Positions 42,628 through 50,411 of a stretch of DNA of 64,000 nt are shown here, one piece after another. The stretch's first letter is position 1. The number at the start of each line of letters is the position of its first letter. Source of the DNA: Actinomadura violacea (GTDB lineage: Bacteria; Actinomycetota; Actinomycetes; Streptosporangiales; Streptosporangiaceae). The translations under genes were made by a program, and so were the position numbers. The stretch covers positions 62,001 through 126,000 of the forward strand of contig NZ_JAGEPF010000016.1 in NCBI RefSeq assembly GCF_017573465.1, in the 5' to 3' direction. Under the pieces are notes generated by a model that was given only the letters and a program-made list of their open reading frames with translations, did not search any database and had not been told where the DNA came from.

Positions 42628-43638
42628 TCAGCGTGGGACGGCGGACGCGGGCAGGGTCTCCGGCAGCGCCGGGAACCGCCGCAGCGGCCCCGGGTCCCGG
42701 GACCCGATCGGGGACATCCCCTCGCCCGCCCCGAGCCGGGCGAGGGTGTCCAGGACGAGCCGGCCGCGCCGCACCCGCTCCCGCGCGCTCGCCACGGCGG
42801 CGGGCAGCAGGTGTTGGCCGACCGGATAGATGCCGGGCGCGTTGCGCAGCCCGAACTTCAGATAGATGGGGGCGCCGCAGCGGATCAGCTCCGCCGCGTC
42901 GTAGAAGCGGACGAACCCGCCGAGGTCGTCGGGCGCCTCGACGTAGAAGTCCATCGGCGCGGCGCTCACCGCGCGGATCTCGGCGAGCTGAGCGAGCGCC
43001 AGGTCGCTCGGCACGTTCACCGAGTCGGCGCCGAGCCCTTCCCACACCGTGAACGACGCCGGGTTCACCGGGCCGACCAGCGCCGACACCTTGAACGTGG
43101 TGTCGGCGGGCAGCCGACCGGCCTCGCGCAGGAGGTGCAGCGTCCACAGCACGCCCTCGTCGGCGACGAGCAGCGACCGGACGCCGAGCGCGGTCGCGCG
43201 TTCGGCGTCCTCGACGCACTGGGCGAGCTGGTCGCGGCCCCGGGCGCGGGGCCCGGAGGCGTTGTAGGAGCGGCCGCCGGCTCCGGGCTCCCAGGTGCCG
43301 CGCGGGCCGAGGAACAGGCACAGCTCGATGCCGCGCGCGTCGCAGGCGGCCACCATCTCGCCGATCTCGGCGTCGGTGAGCATCCACACGCCGCTGCCCT
43401 GGCTGATGCGGTGCAGCGGCACGTCGAGGCGGTCGCTCTCCTCCAGCACGGCCGCCAGGACCGCGGGCCCCTCGCAGGACGGCAGCTCGGTGCGCCACGT
43501 CCCGCCGTCGGGGAACCGCAGGCCGGAGGAGGGCGGGCGCGGCGGGGCGTCGGGCCAGCCGAGCGAGCGCAGCGCGTCCTCGCCGGGCGCCCGGCCGCCG
43601 CCGGCCGGGTCGGCGAGCTCGTCAGAGTAGGGGTCCAT
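42628..43638 (-). CDS. Unrecognised barrel-like protein of the aldonate operon (U32-peptidase-like?)
   Basis: 336 residues, no signal peptide or membrane segment. The pattern of alternating strands and helices (GIELCLFLGPRG, LGVRSLLVADEGVL, FKVSALVGPVNPASF, GADSVNVPSDLALAQLAEI, APIYLKFGLRN) suggests a TIM-barrel, and loosely recalls proteins annotated as U32 peptidases. Several Asp/Glu/Lys residues at strand ends could form an active site. Its start overlaps the dehydrogenase end by 17 nt, so it is clearly part of the sugar operon, between the dehydrogenase and the binding protein. It could supply a missing step such as an aldolase or isomerase; that is speculation. Confidence 0.6.
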   Translation of the reverse strand: MDPYSDELADPAGGGRAPGEDALRSLGWPDAPPRPPSSGLRFPDGGTWRTELPSCEGPAVLAAVLEESDRLDVPLHRISQGSGVWMLTDAEIGEMVAACDARGIELCLFLGPRGTWEPGAGGRSYNASGPRARGRDQLAQCVEDAERATALGVRSLLVADEGVLWTLHLLREAGRLPADTTFKVSALVGPVNPASFTVWEGLGADSVNVPSDLALAQLAEIRAVSAAPMDFYVEAPDDLGGFVRFYDAAELIRCGAPIYLKFGLRNAPGIYPVGQHLLPAAVASARERVRRGRLVLDTLARLGAGEGMSPIGSRDPGPLRRFPALPETLPASAVPR

Positions 43639-44668
43639 CGGTCCTCCCGCCGGTCGGGGGCGTGTCGAGGTCGGGGCGCAGCAGCACCTTCCCGGCGTCG
43701 GGGGAGCCGCTGAGCTTCAGCGCCGCCGCGAACTCGGTCAGCGGCAGCTCGTGGGTGATCAGGGACGCCGGCCGCAGCACGCCGCTGCCGAACGCGCGCA
43801 CCGCGTACGTCCAGTCGGCGGGGCCGGAGCCGAACACGGTGTGCAGCGACAGTGCGCGGGTGACCAGCAGCGACGTCGGGACGGCGTCGGCCGGGTCGGC
43901 GGGGATGCCGGTGACGACGACGCGGCCGCCGCGGCGGGCCAGCCGCACCGCCGAGCTCGCGGTGCCGGGCGCGCCGGCGGTCTCCACGACCACGTCGAAC
44001 GCGCCCTCGGCGGCCTCGCCCGGACGGCTGAACGCCGTCGCGCCCGCGTCGAGCGCCGGTTCGCCGCGCTCCACCCGCGGGTCGATCGCGACGAGCCGGG
44101 CGGGCGACGACGCGGCGAGGAACTGCAGCGCGAGCATCCCGAGCGTGCCGGCGCCGACGACCGCGACCGTCTCGCCGGGACGCGGCGCCGCGTGCCGGAC
44201 GGCCCCCGCGATCACCGCGGCGGGCTCCAGCAGCGCCGCGGCGCGCAGGTCGGCGCCGGGCGGCAGCACGTGCAGCAGCCGGGCCGGGACGAGCAGGTGG
44301 TCGGCGAACGCGCCGGGCCGGGTGAAGCCCGTCTCGTCGTAGCGGCTCGCGCACAGGTTCGGGGCGCCCTCCCGGCAGCGTCCGCACGCCATGCAGCCGC
44401 GGAACCCCTCGCCGACGACGGGCGCGCCGACCAGTGACGGGTCGGTGTCGGGCCCGACCGCGTCGACCGTGCCGGACCACTCGTGGCCGGGGACGACGGG
44501 GTAGCAGGCGAAGCCGTCCGGGCGCGCGCCGTCGAACAGCTCGCGGTCGCTGCCGCACAGCCCGGCGGCGGCGACCCGGACGCGGGCCTCGCCGCGTCCC
44601 GGCTCCGGCGGCTCGCCCGCGTCGAGCCGCCAGCGGCCCGGCGCCTCCACCAGCACGGCGCGGCTCAA
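43622..44668 (-). CDS. Zinc-type medium-chain dehydrogenase (sugar/aldonate)
   Basis: 348-residue MDR enzyme: Cys in AAGLCGSDREL, GHEW zinc segment, structural-zinc Cys run CMACGRCREGAPNLC, and Rossmann GAGTLG. The start is inferred to be TTG at 44668, overlapping the stop of the enolase gene (TTGA) and directly preceding SRAVLVEAPG, where family members begin. It probably oxidises the aldose to its lactone or a 2-keto-3-deoxy intermediate, between the importer and the dehydratase/lactonase steps. Confidence 0.88.
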   Translation of the reverse strand: MSRAVLVEAPGRWRLDAGEPPEPGRGEARVRVAAAGLCGSDRELFDGARPDGFACYPVVPGHEWSGTVDAVGPDTDPSLVGAPVVGEGFRGCMACGRCREGAPNLCASRYDETGFTRPGAFADHLLVPARLLHVLPPGADLRAAALLEPAAVIAGAVRHAAPRPGETVAVVGAGTLGMLALQFLAASSPARLVAIDPRVERGEPALDAGATAFSRPGEAAEGAFDVVVETAGAPGTASSAVRLARRGGRVVVTGIPADPADAVPTSLLVTRALSLHTVFGSGPADWTYAVRAFGSGVLRPASLITHELPLTEFAAALKLSGSPDAGKVLLRPDLDTPPTGGRTDGPLL

Positions 44669-45816
44669 CGGCGCGTCCCGCGGAAGTGCCAGCCGTCGGC
44701 GTACAGGTCGAAGTCGGCGTGCTGCTGGGGGAAGGCGGCGACCGCGTCGAGGTCCAGCTCGACGCCGAGGCCGGGCGCCTCCGGCAGCGCGAAGTAGCCG
44801 TCGACGACCTGCGGGGCGCCCTTCGCGACGTCCTTGACGGCGGCGTCGGCGAAGTCGTTGAAGTGCTCCAGGATCTTGAAGTTCGGGGTGCAGACGCCGA
44901 GCTGGAGGCTCGCGGCGGTCAGCACCGGGCCGCCGACGTTGTGCGGCGCGATCTGCACGTAGTAGGTCTCGGCGGTGGCGGCGAGCTTGCGGACCTCGGC
45001 GATGCCGCCGGTGTGCCCGACGTCGGGCTGCAGGACGTCGGCGGCCTGCAGCTCCAGCAGCTCGCGGAACTCGATGCGGTCGTGGATCCGCTCGCCCGTC
45101 GCGATCGGCAGCCCGGTGTGCGCGGACACCTTGGCGAGCGCCTTGAGGTTCTCCGGCGGGACGGGCTCCTCCAGCCACGCCGGGTCGAACGGGGCGAGCA
45201 GGCCCGCGAGCCGGATCGCGGTGGCGGGGGAGAACCGGCCGTGCATCTCGACGAGCAGCTCGACGTCGGGGCCGACCGCGTCGCGGACCGCCTCCACCAG
45301 GTCGATGGCCAGCACCGTCCCGGCGTGGTCCAGCTCCATCCGCCCCGCGCCGAAGGGGTCCAGCTTCAGCGCCCGGTAGCCGGCGTCCACGACCCGCTTG
45401 GCGGCGGCGTGGAAGTCCTCGGGGGTCCGGTCGACGGTGTACCAGCCGTTCGCGTACGCCTTGACGCGGTCGCGCACCTTGCCGCCGAGCAGCCGCCACA
45501 CGGGCTGGCCGAGCGCCTTGCCGACGATGTCCCAGCACGCCATCTCGACGCACGCGATGCCGGACATGACGATCTCGCCCGCGCGGCCGAAGTCGCCGTA
45601 CTTCATCCGGTGGACGAGGTCCTCGATGTCGAACGGGTCGCTGCCGATGATGTGCCGGCGCTCCGCCTCGGCGAGGTAGCCGGCGAGCGCGTCGGTGTGG
45701 CCGAGCATCCGCGCCTCGCCGACGCCGGTGAGGCCCTCGTCGGTGCGGACGGTCACGAACGTGAGGTTCCGCCACGGCGTGCCCAGGACATGGGTACCGA
45801 TCTCGGTGATGCGCAA
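44665..45816 (-). CDS. Enolase-superfamily sugar-acid dehydratase (mandelate racemase subgroup)
   Basis: 383 residues from a TTG at 45816 with AAGAAGGG upstream; the in-frame ATG at 45867 overlaps the LacI operator and is unlikely. A capping domain (ITEIGTHVLGTPWRNLTFVTV) precedes a barrel with KLDPFG, the metal ligands of VEMHGRF, WLEEPVPPENL and TGERI, and QPDVGHTGGI then IAPHNVGGP, with the catalytic His. The arrangement resembles galactonate/arabonate-type acid-sugar dehydratases. First structural gene of the operon; the exact sugar acid is unresolved. Confidence 0.88.
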   Translation of the reverse strand: MRITEIGTHVLGTPWRNLTFVTVRTDEGLTGVGEARMLGHTDALAGYLAEAERRHIIGSDPFDIEDLVHRMKYGDFGRAGEIVMSGIACVEMACWDIVGKALGQPVWRLLGGKVRDRVKAYANGWYTVDRTPEDFHAAAKRVVDAGYRALKLDPFGAGRMELDHAGTVLAIDLVEAVRDAVGPDVELLVEMHGRFSPATAIRLAGLLAPFDPAWLEEPVPPENLKALAKVSAHTGLPIATGERIHDRIEFRELLELQAADVLQPDVGHTGGIAEVRKLAATAETYYVQIAPHNVGGPVLTAASLQLGVCTPNFKILEHFNDFADAAVKDVAKGAPQVVDGYFALPEAPGLGVELDLDAVAAFPQQHADFDLYADGWHFRGTRR

Positions 45817-45852
45817 CGTGCCGCCCTTCTTGATCAACCTGGCAGTAGCTTG

Positions 45853-45866
45853 TGTTAGCGCTAACA
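45853..45866. promoter_or_regulatory. LacI-family operator of the sugar-acid operon
   Basis: TGTTAGCGCTAACA is a perfect 14-bp palindrome centred on CG, the classic LacI/GalR shape. It lies 37 bases before the dehydratase start and 40 bases after the regulator gene on the same strand. Confidence 0.85.
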
Positions 45867-45906
45867 TTCGCCGCCGCGGAACCGGCCCCCTCCACGCGAT
45901 CCGGTG

Positions 45907-47004
45907 TCAGCGGCCGCCGGGCCGCACGGCCGTGCTCTCCCTCACCACCAGCTCCGGCTCCACGGTCCGGCGCGCCGGCGGCCCGCCGCCCGCGCCGCCG
46001 GGATCGTCGACGCGCTGCAGCAGCAGCTGGAACGCGTGCCGCCCGACCTCGCCGAACGGCTGCCGGACGCTGGTCAGCGGCGGCGCGAAGTAGGGCGCCT
46101 CCGGAACGTCGTCGAAGCCCACCACGCTCACCTCCTCCGGGACGCGGCGGCCCGCCTCGCGCAGCGCGCGCAGCAGGCCGAGGGCCATCGGGTCGTTGGC
46201 GGCGAACACCGCGGTGACCGCCGGGTCGGCGGCGAGCCGCCGGCCGAGCTCGTACCCCGACCGGGCGCTCCAGTCGCCGGCCAGCGGCTCGGGGACCTCG
46301 CGGCCCTCCTCCGCCAGCACCGAGCGCCAGCCGTCCACGCGGGCGCTCGCGTCGATCCAGTCGGCGGGCCCGGCCATGTGCCAGACGGTCTCGTGCCCGA
46401 GGCTCAGCAGGTGCCGGACGGCCCGCACCGCGCCCGCGCGGTGGTCCACCGACGCGACCGGCACCGGCAGGTCGTCGCCCGCGCCGACCGCCACCACCGG
46501 CATGTCCGGCGGCAGCCGCCGCAGCCCCTCGGCCGCCGACTGGTGCGGCGCGATGATGACGATGCCGTCCACCGACTGGGCGCGCAGGCGCTGCACGCCG
46601 TCCTCGATGGAGCGGCGGGTGAGCGAGCCGAGGCTGGCGATGTTGATCATGTAGTCGGCGCTGCGCGCGGCGCGCTCGATCCCGTACAGGGTCGAGGCGG
46701 GCCCGTACAGCGTCGTGTCGAAGCTGACCACGCCGAGCACCCCGGACCGGCCGGTCGCGAGCACGCGCGCCGCCGAGTTCGGCCGGTAGTCCAGCTCGCG
46801 CATCGCCGCGAGCACCCGCTCGCGGGTCCGCGGCGCGACCTTGCCGGGGTCGTTCAGCACCCGCGACACCGTCATCGCCGAGACGCCGGCGAGCGCCGCG
46901 ACGTCCTCCATGACCGCCGCGCGCGACCGCGCGCTCCCTCGCCCGTCCGGCCCGGCACCGGACGGGCCGGTGCCGGACGGGGGCGGGGGCGCTGCGGTGG
47001 TCAC
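45907..47004 (-). CDS. LacI-family regulator of the sugar-acid operon
   Basis: 365 residues from a GTG at 47004 (GGAG nearby); an upstream in-frame start at 47094 is possible but would lie inside an operator. After a Pro/Gly/Ser-rich leader the helix-turn-helix reads MEDVAALAGVSAMTVSRVLND, followed by the hinge RPNSAARVLA and a sugar-sensing domain ending VVGFDDVPEAPYFAPPLTSV. It is transcribed in the same direction as the operon it precedes. Related palindromes occur at 45853, 47039 and 47084, fitting control of both the operon and itself. Confidence 0.92.
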   Translation of the reverse strand: MTTAAPPPPSGTGPSGAGPDGRGSARSRAAVMEDVAALAGVSAMTVSRVLNDPGKVAPRTRERVLAAMRELDYRPNSAARVLATGRSGVLGVVSFDTTLYGPASTLYGIERAARSADYMINIASLGSLTRRSIEDGVQRLRAQSVDGIVIIAPHQSAAEGLRRLPPDMPVVAVGAGDDLPVPVASVDHRAGAVRAVRHLLSLGHETVWHMAGPADWIDASARVDGWRSVLAEEGREVPEPLAGDWSARSGYELGRRLAADPAVTAVFAANDPMALGLLRALREAGRRVPEEVSVVGFDDVPEAPYFAPPLTSVRQPFGEVGRHAFQLLLQRVDDPGGAGGGPPARRTVEPELVVRESTAVRPGGR

Positions 47005-47038
47005 TGTGATCTGCTCCACATCGGTCGGGTGCCCTGAA

Positions 47039-47097
47039 TGTTTGCGATAACGCCGACCGATGTCAATACCCAGGAAGCAATCGTGGTAGCGCAAACA
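47039..47097. promoter_or_regulatory. Two LacI-type operators upstream of the regulator
   Basis: TGTTTGCGATAACG (47039-47052) matches the 45853 palindrome at 11 of 14 positions, and TGGTAGCGCAAACA (47084-47097) at 12 of 14. Centres are 45 bases apart, about four helical turns, which would permit looping. Likely autoregulation. Confidence 0.7.
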
Positions 47098-47281
47098 TCT
47101 TCCGGACCCAGACCGTCGGAACCCAGCTTCCGTGGAAGCCCGGCGCGCCCCGCCTCGGAAGGTGGACGCGGGCCGGCGGCTCGCCGGTGAACTCCTGCGC
47201 GGAAAGGATCATCAGGTCGGCGGCGCCGCGCACCGGGTCGTGCACGTAGGTCAGCACGTCCCGTCGTGTGCGCTCTCCCAT
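47063..47281 (-). CDS. Small hypothetical protein, 72 aa
   Basis: Starts MGERTRRDVLTYVHDPVRGA and ends KMFALPRLLPGY, with GAGGAG five bases before the ATG, a good site by local standards. Not recognised; no signal peptide, Cys motif or clear domain. The 3' end overlaps the regulatory region of the downstream lacI gene (operator 47084-47097). GC-biased third positions support coding, but the short length leaves doubt. Confidence 0.45.
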   Translation of the reverse strand: MGERTRRDVLTYVHDPVRGAADLMILSAQEFTGEPPARVHLPRRGAPGFHGSWVPTVWVRKMFALPRLLPGY

Positions 47282-47453
47282 TGCGGCTCCTCGTCCGTGC
47301 CGTCTCTTCGGTGTCGTCTCGTCCGTGCCGTCGGGCGGCCTGCGCGATGGCGGCCGTCCGCAACGACTGTGCACCGGGCGAGGGGGCCGCGTCGGTGGGG
47401 GCAGGTCCCCACTGGGGGTGGAGCCAACTCCCCTTCGGGCCGTGCCGCACGGG

Positions 47454-47475
47454 CGCGCATCGCGATCCGGTAACG
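47454..47475 (+). promoter_or_regulatory. Upstream motif shared by both kinase genes, copy 1
   Basis: CGCGCATCG followed by ATCCGGTAACG, in the 302-nt gap before the first kinase gene. A near copy stands at 50124. GGTAAC (47469) could be an ECF-sigma-like -35; fourteen bases after the motif comes GGCGCGG, also repeated. Apart from this, the gap 47282-47583 shows only GC hairpins. Confidence 0.5.
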
Positions 47476-47583
47476 CGCTTCTCCCGGACGGCGCGGAGCG
47501 GGGACACTGCCGGTGCGTCCGGGGAAGCACGGGGCGCGCGCCCGTGGGATCCCGGTACCGGGAGACCGGTCCCGGGCCCGAGC

Positions 47584-49410
47584 ATGGAAAGGATGGTCGT
47601 GGTGATATCCGCCCCGCGGAGGCGCAGGTCGCCACCGTGGTTCGGCCAGGAGACGAGGCGCGCCCTCGCCGCCGGCCTCGCGGTGGCCGCGCTCGCCTAC
47701 GCCGCGGGATGGCCCTACTGGCGCGGCCATCACGCCGCCGCGGCGCTCACCCTCGCCGGCACCGGCGGCATCGCGGTCGTCGGCGCGCTGCTCGCGACCG
47801 GCGCCCGCACCCGGCGCACCGGGCTGCTGTTCCTGGCCGCGTCCCTGTTCTGGGCGGTGAACTGGCTGGCGAGCTGGAACGCCGGGCCGGGTCCGCTGCT
47901 GTCCCCGTACGCCCAGGCCGACTTCTACCTCGCCCTCGCTGTGGGCGTGCTGCTGTATCCCGCCGGGCGCCTGGAGTACGTCGCCGACCGGATCTGGACG
48001 GTGGCCGCCTGCGTTGTCCTGTGGGGCTGCCCGACCGCGCTCTGGATCACCTCGCGGCCGGCGTGGGCGGCGTTCCGCGGACGGCACGTGTGGTGGCCCG
48101 CGCCGTTCCCCGACCACGCGGCGTTCCGCGCCGTGCTGGAGGTCTCCGCCGCGCTGTACATCGGGCTCGCGCTGTCGTTCGCCGTCGTCCTGCTGCTGCG
48201 GCTGCCGAGGATGAGCCGGATGCGGCGGGTCGTCACGCTGCCGGTGACGGTCGCGCTGGCGTTCGTCGGGATCTCCGCGGCGCTGACGCAGCGGCCGATC
48301 ATGGAGGAGTCCATCTCGCTGGACGCGCTGCTGCGGGTGTACGCGGTGCAGGGCGCGGTGTCCGCCCTCATCCCGCTCGCGCTGCTGGCGTCCGGGCTGC
48401 GCACCCGGCTCGCGGAGCTGGCCGTCGCCGGCCGGATGCTGCGGCTGACCGCGCCGGTGTCGGTGGAGCGGATCCGCGACGCCCTCCGCGACGTCCTGCA
48501 GGACCCCACGCTGGAGCTGTGGTTCTGGGCGCCCGCCGAGCAGGTCTACGTCGACACCGCCGGCCGCCCCGCCGCCGTGGACGCCGGCGGCGCGGCCCCC
48601 GGGGACGAGGCGCCGGGCGACCCGTCCGGCGACGCGGGACGGTGGCGGCGCCGCGTCGAGACCGCCGCGGGCGAGCCGCTCGCGATCGTGGAGCTGGGCG
48701 GGGCGCTGCGCGACCACGGGTCGCTGGTCGAGGCGGCGCTGGAGGCCGGGGGACGGGCGCTGGAGACGGCGCGGCTGCAGTCCAACGTGCAGGCGGGCCT
48801 GGAGCAGGTGCGGTCGGCGTACGGGCGGCTGCTGCGAGCCGAGGCCGTGGAGCGCGAGCGCCTGGCGCGCGACCTGCACGACGGCGCGCAGCAGCGGCTG
48901 CTGGCGCTGGGCGCGATGCTCGGCACGCTGGAGGCCCTCGCGACGGACGCGGAGGTCAAGGAGCACGCGCGCAAGTGCCGCACGGAGCTGATGGCGGCGC
49001 TCGCCGAGTTGCGCGCGCTGGCCCGCGAGGTGCAGCCGGCGCTGCTCGTCCAGGACGGCCTCGGCCCCGCGCTGGAGGTCGTCGCCGAGCGGCTCGGCAC
49101 CCGGGTGCTGCTGGACGTGACCGCCGAGCGCTACTCGCGCGAGATCGAGTCCACTCTTTACTCGGTGCTTTGCGAGGCTTTGTCGTACGCTGTCGACCGC
49201 GCGCGTGCGACCCGCGTGACCGTCCGGGTGCGTCCGGACGGCCACCTGCTGGTGGCCGAGGTCAGCGACGACGGCGAGCGGCCGGGCGGGGAGCCCGGCG
49301 CGCTGCCGGACGGGCTGGCCGGCCGGATCAGGGCGCTGCGCGGGCACCTGGAAATCGACGGCGAGCCCGCCCGGGGCACGACGGTAAGGATGGTCCTGCC
49401 ATGCGAGTAG
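47584..49410 (+). CDS. Membrane histidine kinase with intact H-box but degenerate N-box
   Basis: Sensor kinase of the NarL/LuxR-coupled class, 608 residues from the ATG at 47584 (the GTG at 47599 behind GGAAAGGA is an alternative). About seven to eight membrane helices fill residues ~25-275, followed by a GAF-like region. The HisKA_3 segment ERERLARDLHDGAQQRL has the phospho-acceptor H432. In the ATPase domain the N-box, normally EALxNAxKHA, reads EALSYAVDRA: Asn is replaced by Tyr535 and Lys-His by Asp-Arg. The following VSDDG and GTTVRMVLP motifs are present. ATP binding should be weak. A paralog lies at 50412 with the reverse defect. Ends overlapping the response regulator by 10 nt. Confidence 0.9.
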   Translation: MERMVVVISAPRRRRSPPWFGQETRRALAAGLAVAALAYAAGWPYWRGHHAAAALTLAGTGGIAVVGALLATGARTRRTGLLFLAASLFWAVNWLASWNAGPGPLLSPYAQADFYLALAVGVLLYPAGRLEYVADRIWTVAACVVLWGCPTALWITSRPAWAAFRGRHVWWPAPFPDHAAFRAVLEVSAALYIGLALSFAVVLLLRLPRMSRMRRVVTLPVTVALAFVGISAALTQRPIMEESISLDALLRVYAVQGAVSALIPLALLASGLRTRLAELAVAGRMLRLTAPVSVERIRDALRDVLQDPTLELWFWAPAEQVYVDTAGRPAAVDAGGAAPGDEAPGDPSGDAGRWRRRVETAAGEPLAIVELGGALRDHGSLVEAALEAGGRALETARLQSNVQAGLEQVRSAYGRLLRAEAVERERLARDLHDGAQQRLLALGAMLGTLEALATDAEVKEHARKCRTELMAALAELRALAREVQPALLVQDGLGPALEVVAERLGTRVLLDVTAERYSREIESTLYSVLCEALSYAVDRARATRVTVRVRPDGHLLVAEVSDDGERPGGEPGALPDGLAGRIRALRGHLEIDGEPARGTTVRMVLPCE

Positions 49411-50075
49411 CCGTGGCGGAGGACAGCGGGATCTTCCGGCAGGCCCTGGTCACCCTGCTCACCACGGCCGGGATCGAGGTCACGGTGGCGGCGGGCTCGG
49501 GCGAGGAGCTGCTCGCCCTCGTCGCCGAGGACCCGCCGGACGTCGCGATCGTCGACCTGCACATGCCGCCGACCCACACCAACGAGGGCGTGGTCGCCGG
49601 TCGCGCGCTGCTGGCCCGCCATCCGGGGATCGGCGTGCTGGTGCTGTCGGCCTACAACGAGACGCCGCAGGCGATGGAGCTGTTCCGCGACCAGCCCCGC
49701 CGCGTCGGCTACCTGCTGAAGGACCACGTCACCGACGTCGAGAGCCTGTGCGGCGCGCTGGAGCGGGTGCGGCGCGGCGAGGTCGTCATCGACCCGGACG
49801 TGGTGAGCCGGCTCGTGGAGGCCCGGCACCGCGAGCGGGAGCTGTCCCGGCTGTCCGGGCGCGAGCGCGAGGTGCTGGAGCTGATGGCGGAGGGGCACTC
49901 CAACGCGGGGATCGGCAAGCGGCTGCACCTGTCCGCCCGCACCGTCGAGGACCACGTGCGGGCCATCTTCACCAAGCTCAAGATCACCTCGTCCGGCGGG
50001 CCGCCCGGGCCGCAGGACAGCAACAAGCGGGTGCTGGCGGTGCTCACCTGGCTGCGCGCCGCCGAGACGCGCTGA
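49401..50075 (+). CDS. LuxR/NarL-type response regulator
   Basis: 224 residues. The receiver domain has the acidic pair AEDSG, the phospho-acceptor D52 in IVDLHMPP, a Ser in LSAYNE and the Lys in LLKDHV. A linker leads to a LuxR helix-turn-helix (LSGREREVLELMAEGHSNAGIGKRL, SARTVEDHVRAIFTKL), then an extra Gly/Pro-rich insertion before the last helix. It lies between the two kinase genes and overlaps the first by 10 nt, so it is the shared output of both. Confidence 0.93.
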   Translation: MRVAVAEDSGIFRQALVTLLTTAGIEVTVAAGSGEELLALVAEDPPDVAIVDLHMPPTHTNEGVVAGRALLARHPGIGVLVLSAYNETPQAMELFRDQPRRVGYLLKDHVTDVESLCGALERVRRGEVVIDPDVVSRLVEARHRERELSRLSGREREVLELMAEGHSNAGIGKRLHLSARTVEDHVRAIFTKLKITSSGGPPGPQDSNKRVLAVLTWLRAAETR

Positions 50076-50123
50076 CCCGCCCGCCGCAAAGACCCTCGGA
50101 GGGCGCGGGTGCACCGTCCGTCC

Positions 50124-50143
50124 CGCGCATCGATCGGGTAACG
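50124..50143 (+). promoter_or_regulatory. Upstream motif shared by both kinase genes, copy 2
   Basis: CGCGCATCG-ATCGGGTAACG, with GGTAACG at 50137-50143 and GGCGCGG sixteen bases after it, mirrors the block at 47454. It lies in the 336-nt gap between the regulator and the second kinase. The rest of that gap (50144-50411) shows no gene; it is GC-rich with short dyads. Confidence 0.5.
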
Positions 50144-50411
50144 GGCCCTCGCCCGCGGCGGCGCGGTACGGAAGACTTTCGGTACGAGCCCGGTCGCGGT
50201 ACGTGACGCCGGTGGCGGCCCCCGCACGCCACCGGGACGCGCCGCGGGCCCGCGCCCGTGGCCGCCCGGCGCCCCCATCCTCCCGCCGCCGCGCCGCGGG
50301 CGCATCCGGGGAAACCCGACGCCCGTCCGGTGGTTCCCCGGCCGCCGGCTCGCCGCGTACGCAGCCTTCGGGGCGGGCCCGAGGCCCGGCTCCGGGAAAG
50401 GGAGGGGCGGA

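Noticed and set aside
40441..43713. A 1090-codon plus-strand frame opposite the sugar importer and dehydrogenase genes
   Set aside because: Antisense shadow of the ATPase, binding-protein and U32-like genes; low-complexity product, no matching ribosome site.
45817..45867. ATG at 45867 as start of the enolase-superfamily gene
   Set aside because: It abuts the LacI palindrome and adds a leader not seen in the family; the TTG at 45816 has a ribosome site and the right N-terminus.
47266..47583. Upstream extension of the first kinase by about 106 residues
   Set aside because: The added residues show no domain or signal and include the shared promoter-like motif; a start at 47584 or 47599 fits the paralog better.
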